A DNA stretch of 64,000 nt from AC-32 sp963719275 (GTDB lineage: Bacteria; Actinomycetota; Thermoleophilia; Gaiellales; Gaiellaceae). This document shows positions 62,689-64,000 of the stretch, piece after piece (within the stretch, counting starts at the first letter, position 1; each line of letters opens with the position of its first letter). The stretch lies in contig CAVRBT010000010.1 in the NCBI GenBank assembly GCA_963719275.1, positions 449,908-513,907 on the forward strand. The letters are read 5' to 3'. Both the position numbers and the translations under genes were made by a program. The notes under the pieces were generated by a model. That model did no database searches, had not been told where the DNA came from, and saw nothing but the letters and a program-made list of their open reading frames with translations.

Positions 62689-64000
62689 ATGGCGCGCGCC
62701 GAGGAACAGCGACAGTTCTGGGGAGGCGAGACGAAGAAAGCGGTCGAGAACTTCCCGGTCTCCGGCGAGCCGATCCCGCCGCCTGTGGCGCGCTGGCTCG
62801 GCCGGATCAAGGCCGCGGCCGCGCGCGTGAACGCCGAGCTCGGGCTGCTCGACGCCGACAAGGCCGAGCGCATCGCCGCGGCGGCCGAGCGCATCGCGAG
62901 CGGCGAGCTCGACGACCAGTTCCCGATCGACGTCTTCCAGACCGGTTCGGGCACCTCCTCGAACATGAACGCGAACGAGGTGATCGCGACCCTCGCCGGT
63001 GACGACGTGCACGCCAACGACGACGTGAACATGGGCCAGTCCTCGAACGACATCTTCCCGACCGCCGTCCACCTCGCCGCGTCGGACGAGCTGACGAACG
63101 ACCTGCTGCCCGCGCTCGACCGGCTCGCCGAGTCGCTCGAGGCCAAGGCGCGGGAGTTCGACGACGTGGTGAAGTCGGGCCGCACGCACTGGATGGACGC
63201 GGTGCCGGTCACGCTCGGCCAGGAGTTCGGCGGCTACGCGGCGCAGGTCCGTGAGGGCGCTGCGCGTGTCCGCGACGCGCTGCCGCGCCTGGGCAAGGTG
63301 CCGCTGGGCGGCACGGCCACCGGCACCGGCCTGAACACGCACCCCGAGTTCGCCTCACGCGTGCGCGCACGTCTGCAAGAGGAGACAGGGCTCGAGATCT
63401 CGCCGCCGGCGGACGCGTTCGAGTCGCAGGCCGCGCGCGATGCGATCGTCGAGGCCTCGGGCGCGCTCAAGGTCGTCGCCGTCTCGCTGACGAAGATCGC
63501 GAACGACCTCCGCTTCATGGGCTCGGGCCCGCGCGCCGGCCTCGCCGAGATCGTGCTCCCCGAGCTGCAGAAGGGCAGCTCGATCATGCCGGGCAAGGTC
63601 AACCCGGTGATCCCCGAGGTCGTGACCCAGGTCGCTGCGCAAGTGATCGGCAACGACACCGCGATCACGGTCGGCGGCATGCAGGGCCACTTCGAGTTGA
63701 ACGTCTTCGTGCCGCTCCTGGCGCGGAACCTGCACGACTCGACCAAGCTGCTTGCGAGCGCGTCCCGGCTCCTCGCCGAGAAGTGCGTCGAGGGGATCGA
63801 GGCGAACCGCGAGAACTGCGAGCGCTACGCCGAGCTGACGCTTTCCGCGGCGACCGCGCTGAACCCGTACATCGGCTACGACAAGGCGGCCGAGATCGTC
63901 AAGGAGGCGGCGAGCTCCGGCCGCTCCCTGCGCGAGGTCGCCCGCGACGCGGGGGTCGACGAGGCCACGCTGGACGAGGCGCTCGACTACCGCAAGATGG
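62689..64000 (+). CDS. fumC: Class II fumarate hydratase, 3' end missing
   Basis: The first 437 codons of a fumarase of the aspartase/fumarase superfamily, which interconverts fumarate and malate. It has FQTGSGTSSNMNANEV, NMGQSSNDIFPTAVH, RTHWMDAVPVTLGQEF with the catalytic His, GGTATGTGLNTHPEF, the signature loop GSSIMPGKVNPVIPEV with the catalytic Ser, and LNPYIGYDKAAEIVKEA. About 20-30 residues remain beyond the window. The related aspartase is less likely given GLNTHPEF, but cannot be excluded from sequence alone. Confidence 0.93.
   Translation, partial: MARAEEQRQFWGGETKKAVENFPVSGEPIPPPVARWLGRIKAAAARVNAELGLLDADKAERIAAAAERIASGELDDQFPIDVFQTGSGTSSNMNANEVIATLAGDDVHANDDVNMGQSSNDIFPTAVHLAASDELTNDLLPALDRLAESLEAKAREFDDVVKSGRTHWMDAVPVTLGQEFGGYAAQVREGAARVRDALPRLGKVPLGGTATGTGLNTHPEFASRVRARLQEETGLEISPPADAFESQAARDAIVEASGALKVVAVSLTKIANDLRFMGSGPRAGLAEIVLPELQKGSSIMPGKVNPVIPEVVTQVAAQVIGNDTAITVGGMQGHFELNVFVPLLARNLHDSTKLLASASRLLAEKCVEGIEANRENCERYAELTLSAATALNPYIGYDKAAEIVKEAASSGRSLREVARDAGVDEATLDEALDYRKM

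Noticed and set aside
1..64000. CRISPR arrays, rRNA, prophage or toxin-antitoxin/defence islands
   Set aside because: No regularly spaced short repeats, rRNA segments, phage structural genes or defence-type gene pairs were seen; the two large repeat families are dispersed, not arrayed.

Overview
This 64 kb window is a chromosomal segment of a very GC-rich bacterium with densely packed genes, many GTG starts and frequent 1-4 bp ATGA/GTGA overlaps. The gene set points to a high-GC actinobacterium, most likely of the Thermoleophilia (Gaiellales/Solirubrobacterales) type: complete nuoA-N, futalosine-type prenyltransferase mqnP, TreT-like trehalose synthase, DUF3107, DUF1385, and Ccm (system I) cytochrome c maturation. 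That placement is inference; there is no rRNA here. I see no prophage, CRISPR array or intact transposase, and apart from one 135 bp repeat remnant near 60.8 kb the region looks like vertically inherited core genome.

Layout. 0-3.9 kb: a two-component system, a HtrA-type protease and an RsbW-like kinase. 4.1-6.9 kb: two trehalose-type glycosyltransferases. 7.1-9.7 kb: aldehyde dehydrogenase, then moaC-moaB for molybdopterin. 9.7-16.4 kb: mqnP, ccmA-ccmB converging on ccmF, and a divergent ccmC-ccmD-hemC-hemD run (menaquinone, cytochrome c, heme). 16.4-24 kb: SAM hydrolase, methyltransferase, tRNA-Phe, receiver protein, arginase, hydrolases, OsmC, RarA. 24-29 kb: tryptophan dioxygenase, M20 peptidase, DUF1385, nicotinate phosphoribosyltransferase and a cysteine hydrolase (a possible tryptophan/NAD neighbourhood). 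29-35.4 kb: a single-membrane-segment FtsH, methylmalonyl-CoA epimerase-like protein, sigma factor, YchF-like NTPase and a large secreted copper-radical-oxidase-like protein. 35.6-45.7 kb: HD/OB nuclease, DUF1015, inositol-phosphatase family, DUF72, Mrp ATPase, an atypical Ldh_2 protein, cupin-TPR, DUF1028 and a metallo-hydrolase. 45.9-60.1 kb (minus strand): all 14 nuo genes, A to N. 60.3-64 kb: IscA-family carrier, membrane protein, ferredoxin-NADP reductase and a fumarase cut by the window end.

Three signals go beyond the gene list. (1) Family A: three copies of a ~164 bp intergenic element with terminal inverted repeats and a central hairpin whose arms change sequence but stay paired. Two copies exactly fill the gap between convergent stop codons. 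(2) Family B: seven copies, plus one half copy, of a ~60 bp double-hairpin repeat with compensatory arm changes, several beginning on a stop codon. (3) About twenty gene starts have a TANNNT -10-like hexamer only 6-9 nt upstream, which implies widespread leaderless transcription and was used here to choose starts. Other oddities are genes without a usual start codon (nuoC, M20 peptidase), a CcmC with an altered WWD motif, an Ldh_2 homologue without the usual catalytic His, and a 53-codon gene that may be frameshifted.
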